A DNA stretch of 64,000 nt from Candidatus Borkfalkia excrementavium (GTDB taxonomy: Bacteria > Bacillota > Clostridia > Christensenellales > Borkfalkiaceae), in the NCBI GenBank assembly GCA_019115945.1, contig DXCO01000037.1, positions 62,001 to 126,000 on the forward strand. The letters run 5' to 3'. Positions 8,163 through 17,711 of the stretch are shown piece by piece (within the stretch, counting starts at the first letter, position 1; every line of letters starts with the position of its first letter). Below the pieces are notes generated by a model that ran no database searches, had not been told where the DNA came from, and was given only the letters and a program-made list of their open reading frames with translations. The position numbers and the translations under genes were made by a program.

Positions 8163-8987
8163 TTAAGTTAACTTATATAAAACTATTTCAATCCAATCTA
8201 CTGTAACGGCACTAATATCTGTCGGTTTAATATCAGTTGTATAAGAACCCGAAACATTTCCGCTTTCATCGGCATTTTCTTTGACAATCGGAACGCTATA
8301 ATCGTATCTATTTTCTTCGTACGTTAAATTAACTTTACAAACGGCAAGATGATACGGGAAGAATGTTACGTTATAGTGGATAGCAGTAGTTAAGGAAACT
8401 GTTCCTGTCTTAGATGAGATTGTTGAGTATATCCGAACATCTTTGATAAGAGGATTTGTTTCAATATTTTCTTTTGTTACAACAACTCTTTCGATGTGTG
8501 TTGCGTTCTGAACACTGGTGGAAAGGCTGTTATAGTTAGAGGTGAGTTTGGCAAGGTCATCTGCGAACGTGTCGGACGAGGTATCCAAAGCGGCGAGTTG
8601 CTGCTGGAAGTTCGCATTTGCGGCTTCAAGTGCCTCTACCTTTGTTTTGAGGGCGGTGATTTCCGTTTTGTTAGCGGTATTGTCATCCTCTAACGAGGCT
8701 ATCTGTTTTTCCAATGTCGTTTTTGCCGTTTGCAACTCCGTTATGCTGGTTTGCAGCGCGGTGATCGCGGCGGCTTGGTTTTCAATGGTTTGCGACTGTT
8801 CGTCGATAGTATCCTGCTGGTTTTCGATTGTTTCACCCTGTTGGGCAATCTGATCTTCCAGCGCCTCGATGCGGTCGACGAGCGCCGAGTCATCGTAGCC
8901 GGAACCGTTGTCGCAGGCGGCAAAAGAGAACAAAGCAACGCAAGCGAACACGGCGAGTAATATGCAACTAAAAAGTTTCTTTTTCAT
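8163..8987 (-). CDS. Coiled-coil lipoprotein
   Basis: 274 residues. A type II signal peptide (MKKKLF plus a hydrophobic core) ends in the lipobox FAAC with the lipidated Cys at 25. Residues about 35-160 are a nearly continuous coiled coil of Glu/Gln/Thr/Ile heptads (IENQQDTIDEQSQTIENQ). The last 110 residues are a predicted beta-rich domain. The coil probably holds the C-terminal domain off the membrane; its ligand is unknown. The gene is more AT-rich than its neighbours and stands alone with its own promoter and terminator, which suggests it is an accessory or acquired gene. Confidence 0.75.
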   Translation of the reverse strand: MKKKLFSCILLAVFACVALFSFAACDNGSGYDDSALVDRIEALEDQIAQQGETIENQQDTIDEQSQTIENQAAAITALQTSITELQTAKTTLEKQIASLEDDNTANKTEITALKTKVEALEAANANFQQQLAALDTSSDTFADDLAKLTSNYNSLSTSVQNATHIERVVVTKENIETNPLIKDVRIYSTISSKTGTVSLTTAIHYNVTFFPYHLAVCKVNLTYEENRYDYSVPIVKENADESGNVSGSYTTDIKPTDISAVTVDWIEIVLYKLT

Positions 8988-9016
8988 TTTTATTTCTCCC
9001 TTTTTTTGGTAGTTAT

Positions 9017-9045
9017 ATTATACCATAAACGGGGATAGAAAGCAA
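9017..9045 (-). promoter_or_regulatory. Promoter of the coiled-coil lipoprotein gene
   Basis: On the minus strand: TTGCTT (9040-9045), 17 bases, TATAAT (9017-9022). The ribosome site AAAGGGAG and ATG follow about 30-40 bases downstream. Confidence 0.75.
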
Positions 9046-9100
9046 TAGTTTTTATAAATAGGATACCCTCGTACAAAATATCGATATTCAGAAACAGATC

Positions 9101-9895
9101 ATGCTTACAAATACAGAAATTTTACACATCGCCCTGCAGCAATCGGCCATCGAATCCTGTTGCGCGCCCGGTGATTTTCTGAAAAACGAAAACGTGGTGG
9201 CGGTATCGCGGGAGAACGCAGGGCGGCGGGCGTACCTTTCCGAGCCTTATGCGTTCGATCTCACGTCGTACGGCGGCAACGCGGTCGCCTGCGTGCGCGA
9301 AGATCTGCAAGAGGTTGCTTATTCTTATCTTGCAAAGCATTCCGTTGCGCATCTTTTCGAAACGCCCGCCCTGCACGAACTGGATGTAATGCTCGCCCCG
9401 TTCGGGCTGAAAACAAAATTTCAGGCGGAATATTTTTTGCCGGACGCAAGATATGTCCGCATTTGCGCCTCGCCTTACGAAACGCGCGTTTTGACGCCCG
9501 CCGCGTTCGGCGGACTGTATCGGACGGAGTGGGGCAACGCTTTATGCGCGGAAAGAAAGGAGCGGGATATGCTCTGCGTGGGCGCATACGACTGCGGCAG
9601 GCTTGTCGCATTGGCGGGCGCAAGCGCAGACTGCGATACCATGTGGCAGATCGGCGTGGACGTGCTGCCGGAATACAGGGGGCGCGGTCTGGCGAAAACC
9701 GTCACCTCGCGCCTGGCGCAGGAAGTGTTTGCGCGCGGCAAAGTTCCCTTTTATTGCGCGGCGTGGTCGAATCTTCCCTCCGTGCGGAACGCCCTGTCGT
9801 GCGGCTTCCGTCCCGCGTGGGTGCAGCTGACGGCAAGACCTGTCGAAAAAACCGAATCTCCCGCCGGTGCATTCGGATTTCCATCCCCGCATTGA
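9101..9895 (+). CDS. GNAT-family N-acetyltransferase
   Basis: 264 residues. The C-terminal third is a GNAT fold: the acetyl-CoA loop YRGRGLA (192-198) follows the strand WQIGVDVLPE, and the closing segment is CAAWSNLPSVRNALSCGF. Residues 1-150 form a second, degenerate domain, so the protein resembles tandem-GNAT proteins in which only one half binds acetyl-CoA. No clear ribosome site precedes the ATG. The acceptor is unknown. The next gene, queA, starts 32 bases downstream, so the two may be co-transcribed. Confidence 0.7.
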   Translation: MLTNTEILHIALQQSAIESCCAPGDFLKNENVVAVSRENAGRRAYLSEPYAFDLTSYGGNAVACVREDLQEVAYSYLAKHSVAHLFETPALHELDVMLAPFGLKTKFQAEYFLPDARYVRICASPYETRVLTPAAFGGLYRTEWGNALCAERKERDMLCVGAYDCGRLVALAGASADCDTMWQIGVDVLPEYRGRGLAKTVTSRLAQEVFARGKVPFYCAAWSNLPSVRNALSCGFRPAWVQLTARPVEKTESPAGAFGFPSPH

Positions 9896-9927
9896 AAGTC
9901 TTACGAACGAACAAAGAAGGTCAAATT

Positions 9928-10950
9928 ATGCTGAAAAAATCCGATTATTATTACGATCTGCCCGAAGAACTCATCGCGCAGACGCCCGCCGAGCCGAGGG
10001 ATTCTTCCCGGCTTCTCGTCTACGACAGAAAGACGGGCGGCGTACAGCACAGAATATTCCGCGACATTGCGGAGTATCTGCATGCGGGAGACGTCCTCGT
10101 TATCAATAATACAAAAGTACTGCCCGCGCGCATGTACGGTTATACGGCAAACGGCGGCAAAGTGGAAGTGCTTTTGCTCAAGCGCCTTTCCATCAGCGAA
10201 TGGGAAGTTTTAGTCAAGCCCGGCAAAAAGGCGAGGGAGGGGACGTCGCTGAAAATTTCGGACGAACTTTCTCTCACCGTAAAATCCAGGACGGAGACGG
10301 GCGAACGGATCGTCGAATTTCATTATGACGGCGTGTTCGAAGATATCCTTTCCCGCGTGGGGAGCATGCCGCTTCCCCCGTATATCCACGAAAAGCCGAA
10401 AGACCCGAACCGCTACCAGACCGTTTACTGCAAGACGGACGGGTCCGCCGCCGCACCGACCGCCGGACTGCATTTTACGAAAGAATTGTTGGAAACCCTC
10501 AAAAGTCGGGGCGTGCAGATCGCGGAAGTCCTTCTGCACGTGGGGCTCGGGACCTTCCGCCCCGTAAAGGAGGAAGATCTTACAGAACACAAGATGCACT
10601 CCGAATATTACATGGTGGATGAAAAGGCGGCCGAGATCGTGAATGCCGCCAAACGGGAAGGGCGGCGGGTGATTGCCGTCGGCACCACGTCCGTGCGCAC
10701 GCTGGAAACGGTCGCCGACGAAAACGGCTTTCTGCACCCGTGCAGCGGAAACACCGAGATCTTTATTTATCCGCCTTACCGATTCAAATGCGTGGATGCG
10801 CTGATCACCAACTTTCATCTGCCCGAAAGCACGCTGATCATGCTCGTATCCGCCCTGATCGGCAGAGAGGAGTGCCTGCGCATTTATAAGGAAGCGGTAG
10901 AGGAGCGGTATCGTTTTTTCAGTTTCGGCGACGCGTGTTTGCTCTTATAA
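9928..10950 (+). CDS. queA: S-adenosylmethionine:tRNA ribosyltransferase-isomerase
   Basis: 340 residues, the normal QueA length, beginning MLKKSDYYYDLPEELIAQTP after an AAGAAGG ribosome site. It transfers the ribosyl part of SAM onto preQ1 in tRNA to make epoxyqueuosine. Conserved blocks include VINNTKVLPARMYG, TAAPTAGLHFT (as AAPTAGLHFT), LHVGLGTFRPV, GTTSVRTLE and TNFHLPESTLIMLVSA. The queuosine enzyme tgt follows after one unknown gene. Confidence 0.95.
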   Translation: MLKKSDYYYDLPEELIAQTPAEPRDSSRLLVYDRKTGGVQHRIFRDIAEYLHAGDVLVINNTKVLPARMYGYTANGGKVEVLLLKRLSISEWEVLVKPGKKAREGTSLKISDELSLTVKSRTETGERIVEFHYDGVFEDILSRVGSMPLPPYIHEKPKDPNRYQTVYCKTDGSAAAPTAGLHFTKELLETLKSRGVQIAEVLLHVGLGTFRPVKEEDLTEHKMHSEYYMVDEKAAEIVNAAKREGRRVIAVGTTSVRTLETVADENGFLHPCSGNTEIFIYPPYRFKCVDALITNFHLPESTLIMLVSALIGREECLRIYKEAVEERYRFFSFGDACLLL

Positions 10951-11095
10951 GCGGCGCATCTCTTTGTCGCGGTTACGGTTCCGCTCAGTCATGTACGTCT
11001 AAGTACACTCCTTCGCGGCTTCCGCCCGCTCCTCGACCTGCTTGCTTCTAAAAGCAAACGACAGAACTTTTTAAATATTTTTAGGGTGGGGATTT
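10951..11095. repeat. Possible extragenic palindromic element
   Basis: The 145-base gap after queA contains a GTAC-centred interrupted repeat (GTACGTCTAAGTAC), alternating CG-rich blocks and then a weak hairpin and T-rich run (TTGCTTCTAAAAGCAA, CTTTTT). It resembles the extragenic palindrome-type elements scattered in many Bacillota genomes. I found no second copy in this window, so this is a tentative label. Confidence 0.3.
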
Positions 11096-12690
<1,595 letters not shown>

Positions 12691-12737
12691 AAATTGTGAA
12701 AAATTCCTGCGGTTTCCGATTTTTGCCTCGCAAACAC

Positions 12738-12766
12738 TTGCAAAAATCCGCCGAAAAAGTTAATAT
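12738..12766 (+). promoter_or_regulatory. yajC promoter
   Basis: TTGCAA (12738-12743), 17 bases, TAATAT (12761-12766). The AAAAGGAG ribosome site follows about 15 bases later. Confidence 0.65.
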
Positions 12767-12795
12767 ATAAGCATACTTTGAAAAGGAGATTTTCC

Positions 12796-13215
12796 ATGGC
12801 AACGAATTTATTGGCGAGCAACGGTGCGATGAGTTGGATCTTTATCGGCATTATTGCCGCGCTCCTCATCGCTTTCTTCGTTTGGTCGTACATCTCTCAG
12901 AAGAAAAAACAGAAGAATTTCAACGAAACCATCAACGCGATCAAACCGGGCAGCAAGGTCAAAACGATCGGCGGCGTGTGCGGCGAGGTCGTGGAGATCA
13001 ACGACGACGAGAATACCTTTGTCCTGAAAACGGGCACGTCCGACGGGGAATACAGTTATCTGAAGTTCGACAAACAGGCGATCTATCAGACGGATGCAAA
13101 ACCCGAACCCGCCGCTCCCGCAGCGCCCGCGGCTGCTGCCGCGCCCGCCGAGGAAAAGAAAGCGGACGAGGAAAAGCCTGCCGAAGAGAAGAGCGAAGAG
13201 GAAGAAAACAAATAA
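12796..13215 (+). CDS. yajC: Preprotein translocase accessory subunit YajC
   Basis: 139 residues, starting at the ATG after AAAAGGAG. A single N-terminal membrane helix (about 14-33, WIFIGIIAALLIAFFVWSYI) is followed by the YajC hallmark sequence KKKQKNFNETINAIKPGSKV and VKTIGGVCGEVVEI. The tail is an unusually long, low-complexity Ala/Pro then Glu/Lys stretch. YajC joins SecDF in the Sec holotranslocon; secD and secF lie 3 kb downstream in the same orientation. Confidence 0.9.
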   Translation: MATNLLASNGAMSWIFIGIIAALLIAFFVWSYISQKKKQKNFNETINAIKPGSKVKTIGGVCGEVVEINDDENTFVLKTGTSDGEYSYLKFDKQAIYQTDAKPEPAAPAAPAAAAAPAEEKKADEEKPAEEKSEEEENK

Positions 13216-13277
13216 ATGTAGCATAACGGAAGAAACCTCCGCATACGATAGAATAAATCGTGCGGAGGTCTTTTGTT

Positions 13278-13661
13278 ATGAGCGGAGAAAAAAAGAGCGC
13301 GTTTGCCCAGATCGGCAAGAGCGCGGGCGTGTCGGTCGTATTTACGCTTGCGGCCGTGCTCGTGTTTGCGCTTTTTATCAAGTTGTTTTCCATCGGTTCG
13401 TCCGTCATCATGCCCGTCAATCAGGTGATCAAACTGTTGGCGATCTTTGTGGGCTGTTTTTTCTGCATAAAACCCGGCAAAGCGTTTTTTAAGGGGATCG
13501 CGAGCGGTATTCTGGTCGTTTTGCTCACCTATTTCATTTTTGCCATACTGGCGGGCGAGATCTCTTTCGGCTGGAGCAACGTCCTCGACCTGCTTTTCGG
13601 CGCGATCGCGGGCGGCATCAGTGCGCTGATCTCGGCAACGGTCAGAAGCAAGGCTTCCTGA
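13278..13661 (+). CDS. Small four-helix membrane protein, TIGR04086-like
   Basis: 127 residues from the ATG after CGGAGG. Four hydrophobic segments (about 17-37, 43-63, 70-92 and 100-120) alternate with short charged loops. Length, topology and position between yajC and the SCIFF peptide match the clostridial TIGR04086/DUF3792 membrane family as I recall it. The function of that family is unknown to me. Confidence 0.6.
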   Translation: MSGEKKSAFAQIGKSAGVSVVFTLAAVLVFALFIKLFSIGSSVIMPVNQVIKLLAIFVGCFFCIKPGKAFFKGIASGILVVLLTYFIFAILAGEISFGWSNVLDLLFGAIAGGISALISATVRSKAS

Positions 13662-13717
13662 TCCGCCCCGCCGTTCGGGCGGAAATTCTGCAAACAAAGA
13701 TTGCAGGCGGAAAACGC

Positions 13718-13746
13718 TTGCAATTTTTTTTGCGTTATATTATAAT
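13718..13746 (+). promoter_or_regulatory. scfA promoter
   Basis: TTGCAA (13718-13723), 17 bases, perfect TATAAT (13741-13746). AAAGGAG follows before the scfA ATG. Confidence 0.8.
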
Positions 13747-13781
13747 ATTTTTATAAACAGGTTGTAAAGGAGATTATTTTT

Positions 13782-13943
13782 ATGAACAAGATCAAGACGA
13801 TAGCGCGTCCCATGGACAGAAAGATCACGGGTTGCGGCGAATGCAGAAGCACCTGCCAGTCCGCATGCAAAACGAGTTGCACGGTGGGCAATCAGTCCTG
13901 CGAGCGTATTTCCAGAGAAAATAATCCCGAAAAAAATAACTGA
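13782..13943 (+). CDS. scfA: SCIFF six-cysteine peptide precursor
   Basis: 53 residues. The N-terminus MNKIKTIARPMDRK and the six cysteines at 18, 21, 25, 29, 33 and 40 match the SCIFF family (six cysteines in forty-five residues), a ribosomally made peptide nearly universal in Clostridia. Established work shows its maturase introduces a Cys-to-Thr thioether. The Thr24 and Thr31 region between the cysteines supplies possible acceptors. The tail after the last Cys is 13 residues and Asn/Lys rich. It has its own strong promoter and a terminator before scfB, which should make the peptide message more abundant than the enzyme message. Confidence 0.95.
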   Translation: MNKIKTIARPMDRKITGCGECRSTCQSACKTSCTVGNQSCERISRENNPEKNN

Positions 13944-13946
13944 TCG

Positions 13947-13979
13947 TTTAAGGAGCAGAAACCCTGCTCCTTAAATTTT
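13947..13979 (+). terminator. Terminator/attenuator between scfA and scfB
   Basis: A perfect 12-bp stem (13947-13958 with 13964-13975) and a 5-base loop are followed by TTTT. Read-through would still feed scfB, which has no obvious promoter of its own. Confidence 0.8.
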
Positions 13980-14082
13980 GTCGGGAGCCGGGCGCGGGCA
14001 CGGGGTTTGCCCCGGCGGCAGAATTTTACGTTTTTCGTTCTCTTGCCCGTTTTTGAGGGTTGCGAAAGAAGAGAGGTTATTT

Positions 14083-15432
14083 ATGGTACACGTTTTCCGC
14101 TGTGCGGATCATTATTATATTTTCGATACGGGCAGTTCCGCCCTGCACGAATGCGACGAAAAAGCGGCGCTTCTTATGCGCGAAAAATTGGGGGAAAAGG
14201 TCGACGTTTCTTCCGTTTCGCCCGAAGAGCGCGCTCAGTACGAGGAAGATTTTGCGGAACTTGAACGGGAAGGGCTGCTCTTTCAGGAGGAGGTCAGGGC
14301 CGCGCCCGCCAAATCGAACGAGGTCAAGGCGCTGTGCCTGCATATCTGCCACGACTGCAACCTCCGCTGCCGATATTGTTTTGCGGACGAGGGGGCGTAT
14401 CATTCCCGCCGCGAATTCATGAGTTTGGAAACGGCCAAACGCGCCATCGATTTTCTCATTGAAAATTCGGGAAACAGAAAGATCCTCGAAACGGACTTTT
14501 TCGGCGGCGAGCCGCTCATGAATTTCGACGTCGTTAAAGAGACGGTGTATTACGCCAAGGCGCGCGCGGCGGAACGCGGCAAAAAATTCCTCTTCACGCT
14601 CACGACGAACGGTCTCCTTCTCAAAGACGATATCGCGAAGTTTCTCAACGAGGAGATGGAAAACGTCGTGCTCAGCCTGGACGGCCGCAAAGAAGTGCAC
14701 GACACCGTCCGGAAAACGGCGAACGGCAAGGGCAGTTTCGACCTTGTGATCGACAATCTGAAAAATTTTGTCAAGATCCGCGGCGATAAAAGTTATTACG
14801 TCCGCGGCACGTTCACCGCGAAAAATCTCGATTTTTCAAAGGACGTGCTGTTTATCGCGGACAGCGGATTCGACAGCATATCGATGGAACCCGTCGTCAC
14901 GGACATTCCCGATCTTGCGATCACAAAAGAACATCTGAAAACCATTTCAGACGAGTACGACAGGCTCTGCGACAAATATCTCGAATATTATGCCGCGGGA
15001 AAGGGATTCAACTTTTTCCACTTCAACGTGGATCTGGAAGGGGGACCGTGCCTGTCGAAGCGCGTGAGCGCATGCGGCGCGGGGAACGAATATTTTTCCG
15101 TCGTGCCGAACGGCGACATTTATCCCTGCCACCAGTTCGCGGGAGACGCGGATTTTTGCATGGGCAACGTGTTCGAGGGCAAACTCGACGAAAAGATACG
15201 CAGCCGTTTCAAAAATTCCTGCCTTTTCACGCGCAAAAAGTGCGGCGATTGCTTTGCAAAGTTTATCTGCAGCGGCGGCTGCAGCGCCAACAACTACCAC
15301 TATAACGGAGACATTGACCAGCCCTACGAAATGACCTGCGAGATGATGCGCAAGCGTATAGAAAACGCCATGCACATTCTTGCGGAAAAAAAGCGCATCG
15401 ACGGGGCAAAAAAGGAGAACTGCGGTGAATAA
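14083..15432 (+). CDS. scfB: Radical SAM SCIFF maturase
   Basis: 449 residues, starting at MVHVFRCADHYYIF. The first 80 residues form a RiPP-recognition-like domain. The radical SAM cluster CNLRCRYC has Cys92, Cys96 and Cys99. A C-terminal SPASM domain carries further cysteines (CGAGNEYFSVVPNGDIYPCHQF, CGDCFAKFICSGGCSANNYH and a final TCEMM) for two auxiliary 4Fe-4S clusters. It installs the thioether on the SCIFF peptide encoded just upstream. Its end overlaps the next gene by 8 bases, indicating translational coupling. Confidence 0.95.
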   Translation: MVHVFRCADHYYIFDTGSSALHECDEKAALLMREKLGEKVDVSSVSPEERAQYEEDFAELEREGLLFQEEVRAAPAKSNEVKALCLHICHDCNLRCRYCFADEGAYHSRREFMSLETAKRAIDFLIENSGNRKILETDFFGGEPLMNFDVVKETVYYAKARAAERGKKFLFTLTTNGLLLKDDIAKFLNEEMENVVLSLDGRKEVHDTVRKTANGKGSFDLVIDNLKNFVKIRGDKSYYVRGTFTAKNLDFSKDVLFIADSGFDSISMEPVVTDIPDLAITKEHLKTISDEYDRLCDKYLEYYAAGKGFNFFHFNVDLEGGPCLSKRVSACGAGNEYFSVVPNGDIYPCHQFAGDADFCMGNVFEGKLDEKIRSRFKNSCLFTRKKCGDCFAKFICSGGCSANNYHYNGDIDQPYEMTCEMMRKRIENAMHILAEKKRIDGAKKENCGE

Positions 15433-15925
15433 GATTGAGAGGGGCGAGGGTTCGTTTATCCATAAGCGCGCGTACATCGCCGGCGACGTGACGCTGGGCG
15501 AAGGCGCGAATGTCTGGTGCGGCGCGTGCATCCGCGGGGATATCGCGCCCGTAAAGATCGGCAGAAATACGAACGTGCAGGACAATGCGACCGTGCACGT
15601 GGGCTGGCAGCGCCCCGCGGTGCTGGGCGACAACGTGACCGTCGGTCACAATGCGGTCGTGCACGGCTGCACGGTGGGTAACAACGTGCTGATCGGCATG
15701 GGAGCGATCCTTCTCGACGGTTCGGAGATCGGAGACGGCTGTATCATCGGTGCGGGCACGCTGATCCCGCAGAACAAAAAGATCCCTGCGGGCAGCGTCG
15801 TGTACGGCAATCCGTATAAGATCGCGCGCACCGCCACGGAAGACGACCTGAAGGGCGTTCTTCTCAACGCGCAGGCGTACCTGAAACTTGCAAAAGCGTA
15901 CGAAGAGGAAGGGGAGGGCGTATGA
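15425..15925 (+). CDS. Gamma-carbonic anhydrase-like left-handed beta-helix protein
   Basis: 166 residues from GTG, overlapping scfB by 8 bases. Hexapeptide repeats (IAGDVTLGEGANVWCGACIRGD and so on) build a left-handed beta helix. The three zinc histidines of the gamma-CA/YrdA family are visible in ATVHVG and VGHNAVVHGC. A C-terminal helix (LNAQAYLKLAKAYEEE) closes the fold. Such proteins bind zinc, iron or cobalt, and many lack proven carbonic anhydrase activity. Coupling to scfB may be operon convenience rather than shared function. Confidence 0.85.
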   Translation: MNKIERGEGSFIHKRAYIAGDVTLGEGANVWCGACIRGDIAPVKIGRNTNVQDNATVHVGWQRPAVLGDNVTVGHNAVVHGCTVGNNVLIGMGAILLDGSEIGDGCIIGAGTLIPQNKKIPAGSVVYGNPYKIARTATEDDLKGVLLNAQAYLKLAKAYEEEGEGV

Positions 15926-16037
15926 ACTCCCATGCCGGCCCGTCACGGGGCGGCCGCGCGCGGTTTTGCGGGGGCGCATTTTTTCTGCGGATTTTGTGAA
16001 TAAAAGATAAAATCCGTAAAAAAAGAATCATTTACGC

Positions 16038-16066
16038 TTGACGAAACTTTCAATCTTTTATATAAT
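16038..16066 (+). promoter_or_regulatory. secDF promoter
   Basis: TTGACG (16038-16043), 17 bases, TATAAT (16061-16066), followed by a leader of about 120 bases before the AGGAGG of secD. The gap 15926-16190 shows no other gene. Confidence 0.85.
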
Positions 16067-16190
16067 TATTGAGTATATTCGAGATTCTGTCCGTCGCGGC
16101 ATGCGGAGGAGGGGCTTTTGCGCATGCGGCGCGTTTTTTCGGCAGGATCGCTTATCTCGTTAAGAAACTTATTGATTGCAGGAGGATGCA

Positions 16191-17711
16191 ATGGGCAAGA
16201 AGAAATCGGTTGTACTGATCGTGCTGTTCACGCTCGCGCTGGCGGCGCTGCTCTTTTTGTGCTTCGCGCCGGCGTTTCCCGTTCAGGACGGTATCGGCAG
16301 TTACAGATCGATGATAAAATGGGTGAAACAGGGGTCCGATCTCGACGGAGGATATTATTCCGTCTATTATCCCGAGGGCGTGATCTCCAAAGAAGAGTAC
16401 GAAACTCTCGTGGTCGAATACGCTTACGCGCAGGAAGAGGCCGAAGAGACGGGAGAACCTTCCGATCTGGAAGATCCCGCGGCAAATTACAAGGCTTATA
16501 AAGGGCTGTATCTTTCCACCGATATTTATTCGGAAGAAACGGGGGTTTCCCAGTCTTTTCAGGACGAATTTGCCAAAGCGTTCCGCGCGGTTCGGGCACG
16601 GTACGAAGATATGGGGTATTCCGATTATTCGGTGCGCCTGCAGGACGACTATGCGATCCGCGTAGAGATCCCCAAGCCCGAAGACGATGCGGGTACCGGC
16701 GTGAATGCGACCGCGCAGTCGATTTTTGAAACTTTTGCTTCTTCCGGCGGACTGATCTTCAGCGATTCCGATTCGACAGTCGCAAGCAAAAACGTGCTCA
16801 TGGAAGGGACAAGCCGTTATATCGAAAGGGCGTCCGTGGGCAACAATCCCTCCGGATCCGGTTATGCCGTGGTCCTGCATTTTACGAAAGAGGGCAGGCA
16901 AAGATTTGCGGAAATCACCGCAGAACTTGCCTCTTCCGCTTCCGACGGGTCGACCGCAACGCTGTACGTTTATGTCGGTGACGATCAATTGATGGGGGCT
17001 GGGGTTGAAGGTGAACTCAATCAGGATACCGTTTCCATTTCGGGCCAGTACACCACGCGCGAGAGCGCGGCGGCGGATGCGGCGGTCATCAATTCCGTTC
17101 TCGATGAAGACGACGTGTTCGATCTGAAGTTCGAAGCGCCCGAATATTATTCCATGACGCCCACCTCGGGAGATTATACGGCGCTTGCCGCCGCGATCGC
17201 GTTCGGCGTGCTCGTGCTCGGCATGCTCGTGTTCTCTCTCGTCAAATATAAGGGGATGGGGCTTGCGCATCTGTACGGTTTTCTGACGTTTATTCTCGCG
17301 CTCATCCTCTGCCTTGCATTGATTCCGGGGATCGAAGTTACCACCGGCGGGATCTTGGCCATCACTTTGGTTTCCGCCATCATGGTCTCCTGCAACTACT
17401 TCGCGTTCGGAAATATCAAAAAAGAATTTGCGACCGGCAAGACGCTCACCGCCTCTGTCAAAGCGGGATATAAAAAGAGCATGGCGTTTACGATCGACGT
17501 GCACATCATCCTCTTCCTCGCGTCTTTGGCAATGTATCTGATCGCGACGGGAACGGTGAAGTTCCTCGCCCTGATCTTTACGCTCGGCATCGTCGCGTCT
17601 GCGGCCTGCACGCTTGCGGTCACGAGGTTCTGCCTGTATGTGTTTATGGCACAGCCTAAAAACAAAATAGCCTTCGTCGGGTTCAAGAGGGAGGAAACGG
17701 AAGATGAGTAA
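16191..17711 (+). CDS. secD: Protein translocase subunit SecD
   Basis: 506 residues from the ATG after GCAGGAGG. The architecture is one N-terminal helix (about 9-29), a large extracytoplasmic P1-like domain, then five C-terminal helices (from about 327) of the RND/SecDF fold. The final domain has the expected VVLHFTKEGRQRFAEIT and ALAAAIAFGVLVLGMLV blocks. With SecF it uses the proton motive force to finish protein export. The usual GLDLxGG motif after the first helix is replaced by GSDLDGGYYSVYYPEG, so this SecD is divergent. secF starts inside its last codons. Confidence 0.88.
   Translation: MGKKKSVVLIVLFTLALAALLFLCFAPAFPVQDGIGSYRSMIKWVKQGSDLDGGYYSVYYPEGVISKEEYETLVVEYAYAQEEAEETGEPSDLEDPAANYKAYKGLYLSTDIYSEETGVSQSFQDEFAKAFRAVRARYEDMGYSDYSVRLQDDYAIRVEIPKPEDDAGTGVNATAQSIFETFASSGGLIFSDSDSTVASKNVLMEGTSRYIERASVGNNPSGSGYAVVLHFTKEGRQRFAEITAELASSASDGSTATLYVYVGDDQLMGAGVEGELNQDTVSISGQYTTRESAAADAAVINSVLDEDDVFDLKFEAPEYYSMTPTSGDYTALAAAIAFGVLVLGMLVFSLVKYKGMGLAHLYGFLTFILALILCLALIPGIEVTTGGILAITLVSAIMVSCNYFAFGNIKKEFATGKTLTASVKAGYKKSMAFTIDVHIILFLASLAMYLIATGTVKFLALIFTLGIVASAACTLAVTRFCLYVFMAQPKNKIAFVGFKREETEDE

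Noticed and set aside
8740-8870. Tandem DNA repeat in the lipoprotein coil
   Set aside because: The similarity is at the heptad protein level (IENQ units); the bases are not repeated exactly enough to call a DNA repeat.
15922-15999. 25-codon frame overlapping the end of the gamma-CA-like gene (ATGA)
   Set aside because: Arg/Gly-rich, no following conserved features, and a separate secD promoter lies downstream; too little evidence for a gene.
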